Shown here: in pieces, positions 1-5,795 of the stretch
Position numbering within the stretch: position 1 is the stretch's first letter
Layout: each line of letters starts with the position of its first letter
Assembly (NCBI GenBank): GCA_902493125.1
Contig: CABUOF010000093.1
Coordinates: 1 to 5,965, forward strand
Direction of reading: 5' to 3'
DNA length: 5,965 bases
From: an uncultured Collinsella sp.
GTDB taxonomy: Bacteria; Actinomycetota; Coriobacteriia; Coriobacteriales; Coriobacteriaceae
Notes under the pieces: model-generated
What the model was told of the DNA's origin: nothing
Seen by the model: only the letters and a program-made list of their open reading frames with translations
Database searches by the model: none
Translations under genes and position numbers: made by a program

Positions 1-55
1 TCAACGATATGGCACCGTGGGGACACATGTATGTCAATCCTGGTCTAACAGAGCC
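1..55 (-). mobile_element. Possible terminus of an ISL3-family insertion sequence, rest off-window
   Basis: Read on the minus strand from position 55, the sequence starts GGCTCTGTTAGACC and then contains a perfect TTGACA at 32-37. From memory, ISL3-family (IS204/IS1001/IS1165) inverted repeats start GGCTCT or similar, and ISL3 elements duplicate 8 AT-rich target bases. The eight bases just outside are AAATTTAA (56-63), which fits. The TTGACA would be a -35 box firing inward to a transposase beyond the left edge, though no good -10 is seen. No transposase residues are recognisable and the other end is not in the window, so this rests on a short terminal match only. Confidence 0.3.
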
Positions 56-63
56 AAATTTAA

Positions 64-188
64 TCCGGTTAACGGTCATTTTCGCAGCTCAGAAGCTTTG
101 CCGAGGTCGCCCCAAATCACACTTGCCAGACAACCGCGCTTACGAATGCAGGCACGCACACGCCCAACGCCATCCTCCGCTATATTCA
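64..188. other. Intergenic stretch with no recognised gene
   Basis: This stretch lies between the possible insertion-sequence tip and the dyad upstream of the antitoxin-like gene. Open frames across it have no convincing ribosome binding site and no recognisable protein motif. I see no tRNA T-loop, riboswitch or terminator hairpin. It may be the remains of a decayed gene or a long promoter region. Confidence 0.4.
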
Positions 189-216
189 ACATAGAGTTAT
201 ACATATGCTTCTATGT
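189..216. promoter_or_regulatory. Operator-like inverted repeat before the antitoxin-like gene
   Basis: ACATAGA (189-195) and TCTATGT (210-216) are perfect 7-bp inverted repeats separated by 14 bases. Between them is AT-rich sequence with TATACA (198-203), a possible -10 box, and a CATATG (202-207). The right arm abuts the AAGGAG ribosome binding site at 217-222. Antitoxins of the Phd/YefM type usually repress their own promoter by binding palindromes in this position, so an autoregulatory operator is a reasonable inference. No convincing -35 box pairs with the -10 candidate. Confidence 0.35.
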
Positions 217-228
217 AAGGAGTTTCAT

Positions 229-402
229 ATGCCTGTCGTAAAGCCTATTTCTGATCAGACGCGCGCGCTAACTACCATTCAGGAACGCGAAGATCACATT
301 CAACGTACCATCGCTCATGGTTACGACGACCTCACCAACGGTCGTGTGCGCCCCTGGAAACAAGCGAAGGCCGAGGCGGATCGGATGCGAGCCTCGAGAT
401 AA
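229..402 (+). CDS. Short Phd/YefM-like antitoxin remnant (57 aa), orphan
   Basis: The ATG at 229 is chosen because AAGGAG (217-222) sits 6 nt before it; an in-frame ATG at 205 has no such site. The first nine residues, MPVVKPISD, match the usual opening of Phd/YefM-type antitoxins, which fold into an N-terminal DNA-binding domain and a C-terminal toxin-binding tail. Here the usual DNA-binding fold of roughly 50 residues is mostly absent. The sequence passes quickly into a charged helix-like tail (residues 18-57, with GRVRPW and AKAEADRMRASR). Intact family members are commonly 80-95 residues, so this may be an internally deleted antitoxin or a small unrelated protein. No toxin gene lies on either side. 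Its codon use is less C-ending than serC or serA, suggesting an accessory origin. There is no terminator before serC, so read-through is possible. The coding call is fairly sure because of the ribosome site; the family call is tentative. Confidence 0.6.
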   Translation: MPVVKPISDQTRALTTIQEREDHIQRTIAHGYDDLTNGRVRPWKQAKAEADRMRASR

Positions 403-485
403 GCCCTCCCCCATGTAACCATCCTGTAAATCATAGCAGCGCACTCGAGTTTTACCGTGATGCGGTCGCGCCCGGCGCTCCACTG

Positions 486-494
486 TGCTAAAGT
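486..494 (+). promoter_or_regulatory. Possible extended -10 element for serC
   Basis: TGCTAAAGT has the TG-N-TANANT layout of an extended -10 box and lies 38 nt before the serC start. No recognisable -35 box lies 16-18 bases upstream, where the sequence is GC-rich. The rest of 403-532 shows no T-box, riboswitch or terminator that I can identify. The serC ribosome site GAGGGG is at 518-523. Confidence 0.25.
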
Positions 495-532
495 ATCCCG
501 AACGTTCAAACGACTACGAGGGGAACTAGAAG

Positions 533-1657
533 ATGGCACGTGTGCACAACTTCTCAGCTGGCCCGGCCGCGCTGCCCACAAGCGTGCTCGCCGAGATCGC
601 CGACGAGATGATGGACTACCGCGGTTGCGGCATGTCCGTGCTCGAGATGAGCCATCGATCTAGCATGTACCAGCAGATCATCGACGACGCCGAGGCAACC
701 CTGCGCCGCCTGCTGAGCATCCCCGACAACTACCGCGTCCTGTTTTTGCAGGGTGGCGCCACGCTGCAGTTTGCGGGCATCCCCATGAACCTCATGCGCC
801 ACGGCCGCGCCGGCTACGTCGTGACCGGCAACTTTGCCAACAAAGCGTACAAGGAGGCCGCCAAGTACGGCGAGGCCGTGCTGCTCGCGAGCTCCGAGGA
901 CACCAACTTCGACCGCATTCCCACCATGGCCGATATCAACGCGCGCATTGCCGCCGAGGCCGCGAGCGATGGGCTCGACTACGTCTACATCTGCCAGAAC
1001 AACACCATCTTTGGCACCATGTACCACGAACTGCCCGATTGCGGCGACGTACCGCTGGTCGCCGATGTCTCGAGCTGCTTTCTGTCGCAGCCGCTCGACG
1101 TTGAGCGCTACGGGGTCATTTACGCCGGCGCGCAGAAAAATGCCGGCGCCGCGGGCGTGACCGTGGTCATCGTGCGCGACGACCTCATCGCCGACGGCCC
1201 CGCCTTTGCGCAGACGCCGCAGTACCTGGACCTTAAGACCCAGGCCGCCAAGGGATCCATGCTCAACACGCCCAACACCTTTGGCATTTACGTGTGCGGC
1301 AAGGTGTTCCACTGGGTCGAGGAGACCGGCGGACTTGCCGCCATGGCCGAGCGAAACTGGGCCAAGGCCAACCTACTCTATGACCTGCTCGAGCACAGCG
1401 AGCTGTTCCATGGCACCACGCAGGCCGACAGCCGCTCCATCGCCAACGTCACCTTCCGCACCGGCGACGCCGAACTCGACGCGGCCTTTGTCGCAGGCGC
1501 GGCCGAGCACCAGATTCAAAACGTCAAGGGCCATCGCCTGGTGGGCGGCATGCGCGCCAGCGTCTACAACGCCGTAACCATGGAAGACGTGCAGGCACTG
1601 GCCACGTACATGAAGGACTTCGAAGCGCAGCATAGTTTGAGTCCGCGATCTAACTAG
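533..1657 (+). CDS. serC: Phosphoserine aminotransferase SerC
   Basis: SerC is a cytosolic PLP enzyme of the class V aminotransferase family. It transfers the amino group of glutamate to 3-phosphohydroxypyruvate, giving phosphoserine, the second step of serine synthesis. The 374-residue product spans the whole family (about 360) and begins with the typical NFSAGPAALP (6-15). Visible landmarks are the phosphate-binding EMSHRS (38-43), the phosphate-binding loop GGATLQF (74-80), ADVSS with the PLP-nitrogen aspartate D178, the Schiff-base lysine K202 in GAQKN, NTPNTF (245-250), and KGHRLVGGMRAS (332-343). The start has GAGGGG 9 nt upstream. Compared with E. coli SerC, the lysine motif reads KNAGAAG rather than KNIGPAG, and the tryptophan that stacks on PLP (W102 in E. 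coli) aligns with F101. These may be clade features. serA follows in the same direction after 71 nt, so the two probably form an operon. Confidence 0.97.
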   Translation: MARVHNFSAGPAALPTSVLAEIADEMMDYRGCGMSVLEMSHRSSMYQQIIDDAEATLRRLLSIPDNYRVLFLQGGATLQFAGIPMNLMRHGRAGYVVTGNFANKAYKEAAKYGEAVLLASSEDTNFDRIPTMADINARIAAEAASDGLDYVYICQNNTIFGTMYHELPDCGDVPLVADVSSCFLSQPLDVERYGVIYAGAQKNAGAAGVTVVIVRDDLIADGPAFAQTPQYLDLKTQAAKGSMLNTPNTFGIYVCGKVFHWVEETGGLAAMAERNWAKANLLYDLLEHSELFHGTTQADSRSIANVTFRTGDAELDAAFVAGAAEHQIQNVKGHRLVGGMRASVYNAVTMEDVQALATYMKDFEAQHSLSPRSN

Positions 1658-1673
1658 CCCGCAACCCGCGGGC
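1657..1673 (+). other. GC-only hairpin between serC and serA
   Basis: GCCCGC (1657-1662) pairs perfectly with GCGGGC (1668-1673) around a 5-nt AACCC loop, starting on the last base of the serC stop codon. No T-tract follows, so it is unlikely to be an intrinsic terminator. It could slow 3' decay of serC mRNA or tune the serC:serA ratio, which is inference only. Confidence 0.35.
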
Positions 1674-1728
1674 CGACCAGCCACCTCAAACCACCCTGTT
1701 TAGATCAAAACCTGCTAAGGAGTTTTTC

Positions 1729-2892
1729 ATGCGTAAGATTAAGACCATCGACGACATCCCCAAGGACGGCAAGGTCGAGTTTGGCGAGGGCTACGAGTTT
1801 GTGAGCACCGCCGAGGAGGCCGACGCCATCCTGATGCGCTCCACCGACCTGCACGGCTACGAGCTGCCCGAGGGCATTCGCGCCATCGCCCGCTGCGGCG
1901 CCGGCGTCAACAACATCCCCGTCGAGGAGTACGCCAAGAAGGGCGTCGTCGTCTTTAACTCCCCCGGCGCCAACAGCAACGCCGTCAAGGAGCTCGTCCT
2001 GGGTATGCTGGTGCTTTCGAGCCGCGGCGTGGTGCAGTCGATGAACTGGGTGCGCGACAACGCCGACGACCCCGAGATTCAGGTCGACGCCGAGAAGGCC
2101 AAGAAGGCCTTTGTGGGCCGCGAACTCAAGGGCAAGCGCATCGGCGTCATCGGCCTGGGCAACGTGGGCTCCAAGGTCGCCAACGCCTGCGTTGATCTAG
2201 GCATGGACGTCTACGGCTACGATCCGTTCATTTCCGTCGAGCACGCGTGGGTGCTAAGCCGCGAGGTGCAGCGCGTGGGCACGCTCGAGGACCTGTGCCG
2301 CGGCTGCGACTACCTCACCGTGCACGTGCCCAGCAAGGCCGACACCATCGGCATGATCAGCACCGAGCAGATCGACCTGCTCGCCCCGGGCGCCGTGCTC
2401 ATCAACTACGCGCGCGAGACCATCATTGACGAGGACGCCGTCGACGCCGCTCTGCGCGAGGGCAAGCTGAGCTGGTTTAGCTGCGACTTTGCCACGCCCA
2501 AGACCGTCAAGATGCCCAACACGTTTATCACCACGCACTCGGGCGCAGGCACCGGCGAGGCCGAGGCCAATTGCGCCGACATGGCCATCAGCGAGCTCAA
2601 GGATTACCTGGAAAACGGCAATATCGCGCACAGCGTTAACTACCCCGCCTGCAGCATGGGCAAGGCGCGCGCCGCAAGCCGCATCGCCTGCCTGCACGCC
2701 AACGTGCCCAACATGATCGGCCAGATCACGGCCATCCTGGCCAAGGACAACGCCAACGTGCAGCGTATGACCAACGAGTCCGCCGGCGAGAACGCCTACA
2801 CCATGTTCGACACCGACGAGCACCTGAACAGCAGCACGATCGAGGCGCTTAAGCAGATTCCGTCGATGTATCGCGTGCGCGTGATCAAGTAA
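1729..2892 (+). CDS. serA: D-3-phosphoglycerate dehydrogenase SerA, short form with ACT domain
   Basis: SerA oxidises 3-phosphoglycerate to 3-phosphohydroxypyruvate with NAD, the committed step of serine synthesis, in the cytosol. The 387-residue product has a substrate-binding part (1-100 and about 285-305), a Rossmann domain with GLGNVG (142-147) and the ribose-binding aspartate D165 (GYDPF), and an ACT domain (about 316-387). The active-site arginine is R229 (NYARET) and the histidine is H270 (TTHSGAGT). The segment that holds the catalytic glutamate in E. coli SerA (DVFPTEP) reads CDFATPK here, with no glutamate; related short SerAs may share this. H323, N325 and N343 align with E. coli H344, N346 and N364, which bind the inhibitor serine, so feedback inhibition is likely. 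AAGGAG lies 6 nt before the ATG. The gene follows serC and ends in a strong terminator at 2955-2991. Confidence 0.96.
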   Translation: MRKIKTIDDIPKDGKVEFGEGYEFVSTAEEADAILMRSTDLHGYELPEGIRAIARCGAGVNNIPVEEYAKKGVVVFNSPGANSNAVKELVLGMLVLSSRGVVQSMNWVRDNADDPEIQVDAEKAKKAFVGRELKGKRIGVIGLGNVGSKVANACVDLGMDVYGYDPFISVEHAWVLSREVQRVGTLEDLCRGCDYLTVHVPSKADTIGMISTEQIDLLAPGAVLINYARETIIDEDAVDAALREGKLSWFSCDFATPKTVKMPNTFITTHSGAGTGEAEANCADMAISELKDYLENGNIAHSVNYPACSMGKARAASRIACLHANVPNMIGQITAILAKDNANVQRMTNESAGENAYTMFDTDEHLNSSTIEALKQIPSMYRVRVIK

Positions 2893-2905
2893 CGCCGACT
2901 GACCT

Positions 2906-2936
2906 GACGGGCAGCTCCCCATGTGGCCTGCCCGTC
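2906..2936 (+). other. Perfect 9-bp hairpin just after serA
   Basis: GACGGGCAG (2906-2914) pairs exactly with CTGCCCGTC (2928-2936) around a 13-nt loop, 13 nt after the serA stop codon. It has no T-tract. It sits 18 nt before the true terminator and may block 3' exonucleases or be a decayed terminator. Confidence 0.5.
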
Positions 2937-2954
2937 ACTGACATTGAATGCCCG

Positions 2955-2991
2955 CGGGGGTGCCTTTCGCACGAGAGGCGCCCCCGTTTTT
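2955..2991 (+). terminator. Intrinsic terminator of the serC-serA unit
   Basis: CGGGGGTGCCT (2955-2965) pairs with AGGCGCCCCCG (2976-2986), giving an 11-bp stem with one G-U pair and a 10-nt loop. TTTTT (2987-2991) follows at once. This is the classic intrinsic terminator layout. It separates serA from the M20 hydrolase gene, which therefore needs its own promoter. Confidence 0.88.
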
Positions 2992-3028
2992 GTGAGCGCT
3001 CCATTAAATGCACCGAGCCGCTTCTTGG

Positions 3029-3043
3029 CATACAATCTGTATG
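3029..3043 (+). promoter_or_regulatory. Inverted repeat over a possible -10 box before the M20 gene
   Basis: CATACA (3029-3034), ATC, TGTATG (3038-3043) is a perfect 6-bp inverted repeat with a 3-nt centre. TACAAT (3031-3036), one base off the -10 consensus, lies inside it, 33 nt before the M20 start. No clear -35 box is found, which would suit an activated promoter or a repressor site covering the -10. The location after a strong terminator supports a promoter here; the operator role is inferred from symmetry alone. Confidence 0.4.
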
Positions 3044-3069
3044 TTGACCTAACTATCTGTGAGGTGCCT

Positions 3070-4290
3070 ATGGTTGATACAGATTTTGCTTGGCGGCTTA
3101 CGCAAGGGCTCGTGCGGATCGACAGTTCCGACCCAGGTGCGAATGAGGACGAGATTGAACGCTATATCAAAGCGTTGGTTGAGGAACGGTTGGCGCAGCT
3201 GAGCCATCCGGTACTCGATGCCGTGCAGGTTGAGGAACTCGAGGTGCTGCCCGGGCGCCGCAACCTTATGGTCACCGTGCCGGGCCAAAGCGACGAGCCA
3301 CGGCTCGTCTATATCTGCCATATGGATACCGTTACACTGGGCGATGGCTGGGACGCGGACATTCCGCCGCTCGGAGCGATCGTGCGCAACGATAAACTCT
3401 ATGGCCGCGGTGCCTGCGATATGAAGGGTGGCCTGGCCTGCGCCATTGCCGCACTGGTCCATACGCTCGAGCGCGTGGCGGCAGAAGGCAAGCTGCCCCG
3501 CCGTGGCTTCTCACTCATTTGCTCGGTCGACGAGGAAGACTTTATGCGCGGCTCAGGGGCCACGATCGATGCTGGCTGGGTCGGCTCGCGTGAATGGGTG
3601 CTGGACACCGAGCCCACCGACGGACAGATCCAGGTGGCGCACAAGGGGCGTACGTGGTTCGAGATTGAAATGACTGGCGTGACGGCGCATGCGAGCCAGC
3701 CCTGGAAGGGCGCGGATGCCGTCGCCGCCATGGCCGAGGTCGTGTGTTCGCTCCGTCGCGCGTTTATGGCGCTGCCCGCGCACGATGAGCTGGGGCCTTC
3801 GACCATCACGTTTGGCCAAATCGAGGGCGGATATCGCCCCTACGTCGTACCCGACCGCGCCAAAGTCTGGGTCGATATGCGTCTGACGCCTCCGACCGAT
3901 ACGGCCGCCGCGACGCGCATGGTAGAGCAGGCCATCGCCGTCGCCGAAGCCGCCGTTCCCGGTTGCCATGGCAGCTACACCGTGACGGGCGACCGCCCCG
4001 CCATCGAGCGCGACCCGAACTCTCCCCTTCTAGCAGCGCTCAAGCGTGCCGCCGATGACGTGACGGACGCGGACACGACCGTCGGCTTCTTTACCGGCTA
4101 CACCGACACCGCTGTCATTGCCGGCAAGACAGGTAACCGCAATTGCATGAGCTACGGTCCCGGGTCGCTCGCGCTCGCGCACAAGCCCAACGAATATGTG
4201 CCCCCTGCCGATATCGTTCGTTGTCAGCAGGTGCTGATCGCGCTCGCCGATAACGTGCTCTGGGACGCGAGCGGCCAAGTTGGGGCATAA
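3070..4290 (+). CDS. M20-family zinc metallopeptidase/amidohydrolase (406 aa)
   Basis: This is a cytosolic zinc hydrolase of the M20 family (ArgE/DapE/carboxypeptidase G2 type), which cleaves amide bonds in N-acyl amino acids or small peptides. The five family motifs are present: CHMDTV with ligand H84, GRGACDMKG with bridging D117, SVDEED with general base E155 and ligand E156, LDTEPT with ligand E181, and LAHKPNEYV with ligand H371. A lid/dimerisation domain lies at about 188-295, including GVTAHAS with H206, which is expected to reach the partner's active site. The set is complete, so activity is expected, but the substrate cannot be read from the sequence. The ATG at 3070 is preferred because GAGGTG (3061-3066) precedes it; the frame stays open upstream to 2923, but that extension would run through the serA terminator. 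Codon bias is weaker than in serC or serA. A DUF1015-like gene follows after 39 nt. Confidence 0.93.
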   Translation: MVDTDFAWRLTQGLVRIDSSDPGANEDEIERYIKALVEERLAQLSHPVLDAVQVEELEVLPGRRNLMVTVPGQSDEPRLVYICHMDTVTLGDGWDADIPPLGAIVRNDKLYGRGACDMKGGLACAIAALVHTLERVAAEGKLPRRGFSLICSVDEEDFMRGSGATIDAGWVGSREWVLDTEPTDGQIQVAHKGRTWFEIEMTGVTAHASQPWKGADAVAAMAEVVCSLRRAFMALPAHDELGPSTITFGQIEGGYRPYVVPDRAKVWVDMRLTPPTDTAAATRMVEQAIAVAEAAVPGCHGSYTVTGDRPAIERDPNSPLLAALKRAADDVTDADTTVGFFTGYTDTAVIAGKTGNRNCMSYGPGSLALAHKPNEYVPPADIVRCQQVLIALADNVLWDASGQVGA

Positions 4291-4329
4291 TAAGCCGCGA
4301 ACAAACCGACTCGTGCGTTAGGACCGCCC

Positions 4330-5013
4330 ATGAAAGCACTTCCGTTTCCCTGCATCCGCCCGGCTCAGGACCGCGTGCTCGAGGCGCTGCCTGCAATGGG
4401 CAGCATCCTGAGCGGCAACGATGCTCTGCGCGGAGCCATTGCCGATGGCCTGATGCTCAAGGACCCGGGTGCGGCGTATTACGTGTACGAATGCTCGGGC
4501 GAGCCGGGGCGCGTAACAGGTGTCGTGGCGATCTGCCCGACGAGTGTACTTGCGGGCGGCAAGGGCGTTGCCAGCGCTGACGTGGCCGCCGCTGCGCACG
4601 CGATCGCCGAACTCAAAGTTCAGCCTCGTCCCGTGTCGCTCGCCTACGAGGCCTCGCCCGTCATGGATATCATCCTGGGCGCCGCCAAAGAGGGCGCGTC
4701 GCTCTACGCCGTCACCGACCCCGCGGGCATTACGCACCGCGCGTGGGAGGTCAAGCGCGAGGACGCCGTCGGGGCCATCCGCGCTATGCTCGACCAAGCA
4801 CCGGAGCCAGCACTGGTCGACGACCCTACCTACGCTGCCGCGCTGGTCGGGGCATCACAGCTCCTGACCGACGATGCCCGTGCCGCCGGCACCTACACGG
4901 GCAAAGAGCCGTTCAACTTTGCCGTAGCTGCGCTCTTCCCCGCCGCGCAGGTCAGCGGCGCCGCGCCGCAGGTTCCGACAGGTCTGCTCACGCACCAGGT
5001 CGCGCGGTTCTAG
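4330..5013 (+). CDS. Shortened, divergent DUF1015-family protein (227 aa)
   Basis: The product resembles the DUF1015 (COG4198) family, whose function I do not know and which is often found beside serA/serC in Firmicutes. Matching pieces are the N-terminal LPFPCIRP (4-11), a YYVYECS strand (50-56) followed by TGVVAICP, PVSLAYE (101-107), LYAVTDPAGITHRAWEV (125-141), and near the end GTYTGKEPFNFAVAALFP (187-204). Family members are usually about 400 residues. Here the N-terminal PYDV/NPYSF region and the C-terminal half are missing. The conserved ADGHHR motif expected after the LYAVTD block is replaced by VDDPTYAA (163-170), so any activity needing it should be lost. The reading frame is intact over 684 nt with host-like codons, arguing for a maintained reduced protein rather than a fresh pseudogene. 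Its ribosome site is weak (AGGA, 4320-4323). It is probably co-transcribed with the M20 gene and ends 43 nt before a strong terminator. Confidence 0.75.
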   Translation: MKALPFPCIRPAQDRVLEALPAMGSILSGNDALRGAIADGLMLKDPGAAYYVYECSGEPGRVTGVVAICPTSVLAGGKGVASADVAAAAHAIAELKVQPRPVSLAYEASPVMDIILGAAKEGASLYAVTDPAGITHRAWEVKREDAVGAIRAMLDQAPEPALVDDPTYAAALVGASQLLTDDARAAGTYTGKEPFNFAVAALFPAAQVSGAAPQVPTGLLTHQVARF

Positions 5014-5056
5014 CAAAACCAGACCGCCCAGCGCAAAAATCGGCAGCTCAACAAAC

Positions 5057-5099
5057 AGGGGGCGGAGATGCAGCAGGTACATGCATCTCCGCCCCTTTT
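5057..5099 (+). terminator. Strong terminator between convergent genes
   Basis: GGGGCGGAGATGCA (5059-5072) pairs perfectly with TGCATCTCCGCCCC (5082-5095), a 14-bp stem with a 9-nt loop, followed by TTTT (5096-5099). A-T and G-U pairs at 5057-5058 can extend the base. It ends the DUF1015-like gene on the plus strand. On the minus strand the stem is followed by CTGTTTGTTG, a poorer T-tract, so it may also serve the phosphatase genes coming the other way, whose stop codon lies 43 nt off. Confidence 0.88.
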
Positions 5100-5142
5100 G
5101 CGTCGAGAAGTTATGCCGGCGACCCGTGCCGCCGCGCTCGCG

Positions 5143-5778
5143 TTATCCGCGCTGCGGACCCGCAGTAGCCACAAGCGGTTCAAGCCCCAGCTCGCGCGCG
5201 TAATCCTCCTGCGTAAAAATCTCAATCAGCTCAAACGTACCGGCCTCGTCGTCAAACACGAAATGCAGCACCGAGCAGTTGCCCGGCACGCGATCGCGCT
5301 CGTCGGCCGCCGCACCCTTCACGTGGTCCATGAACTCCTTGATGGCCGATCCGTGGCTCACCGCGAGAACGCACTCGTGGTCCGGGCGTCGCATAAGATC
5401 GGTCAACGTCGCCACCATGCGCTCGCGCACCTGCATCTGGCCCTCGCCGCCAAACTGGCAATAGAAGTCGCGCCATGGGCGTTCGGGCATGAGCATCACG
5501 CGCTCGGCCTCAAACTCGCCAAAGAACCACTCGCGCAGACCGTCCAGGCGCTCGTGCGCCAAGCCCGGCCACAAGTTGGCGATAGTCTGCTCGGTGCGAT
5601 GAAGCGTCGAGGTGTAGGCGTGGTCGGGCTCAATGCCGCGCGCACGTAAAAACATGCCGGCGCGCGCCGCCTGGTCGCAACCCAACTGCGTAAGCGGCGA
5701 GTCACTCCAACCCTGAATAATGCGCTTAAGGTTGAATATTGTCTGCCCATGACGAACCAGATACAGGTCTTTATTCAT
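5143..5778 (-). CDS. Histidine phosphatase superfamily protein (phosphoglycerate-mutase-like, 211 aa)
   Basis: This belongs to the histidine phosphatase superfamily (the cofactor-dependent phosphoglycerate mutase / phosphatase fold), which removes or moves phosphate through a phosphohistidine intermediate. The signature YLVRHGQT (6-13) holds R9 and the nucleophile H10. R61 in STLHRTEQT, E83 in LREWFFGEFE as likely proton donor, and H142 in AVSHGS complete the active site, so it should be active. The length suits small phosphatases rather than the ~250-residue glycolytic mutase. The ATG at 5778 is preferred: AAGGA (plus-strand 5784-5788) lies 5 nt upstream, whereas the longer frame starts at TTG (5802). 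A paralogue lies 17 nt upstream on the same strand. The substrate is unknown. Some members are metal-independent phosphoserine phosphatases, which would fit a locus with serC and serA but no serB, though nothing in the sequence proves that. Confidence 0.93.
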   Translation of the reverse strand: MNKDLYLVRHGQTIFNLKRIIQGWSDSPLTQLGCDQAARAGMFLRARGIEPDHAYTSTLHRTEQTIANLWPGLAHERLDGLREWFFGEFEAERVMLMPERPWRDFYCQFGGEGQMQVRERMVATLTDLMRRPDHECVLAVSHGSAIKEFMDHVKGAAADERDRVPGNCSVLHFVFDDEAGTFELIEIFTQEDYARELGLEPLVATAGPQRG

Positions 5779-5795
5779 AGGGGTCCTTTCGTTCG

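Noticed and set aside
2..79. Minus-strand frame of 26 codons from an ATG at 79 running off the left edge
   Set aside because: No ribosome binding site, too short to judge, and it would cross the possible insertion-sequence terminus.
9..241. Two overlapping plus-strand open frames in the left intergenic region
   Set aside because: Neither has a ribosome site or recognisable motif, and one overlaps the better-supported gene starting at 229.
403..532. A serine T-box or other riboswitch upstream of serC
   Set aside because: The leader is short and lacks the conserved T-box antiterminator sequence and any terminator hairpin.
554..1312. 252-codon open frame on the minus strand opposite serC
   Set aside because: It mirrors a GC-rich, codon-biased gene with clear SerC motifs; the translation is low-complexity Val/Gly/Ala/His-rich with no recognised domain.
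2254..2922. 222-codon open frame on the minus strand opposite serA
   Set aside because: Same shadow effect: composition is His/Val/Gly-rich, no motif, and it overlaps the SerA Rossmann and ACT domains.
2923..3069. 49-residue N-terminal extension of the M20 protein
   Set aside because: The ATG at 2923 lies in the loop of a hairpin and the extension spans the serA terminator; the ATG at 3070 has a ribosome site and matches the family's usual start.
5068..5649. 193-codon open frame on the plus strand opposite the histidine phosphatase
   Set aside because: It starts inside the terminator stem and covers the phosphatase active-site coding sequence in antisense; no protein motif is visible.
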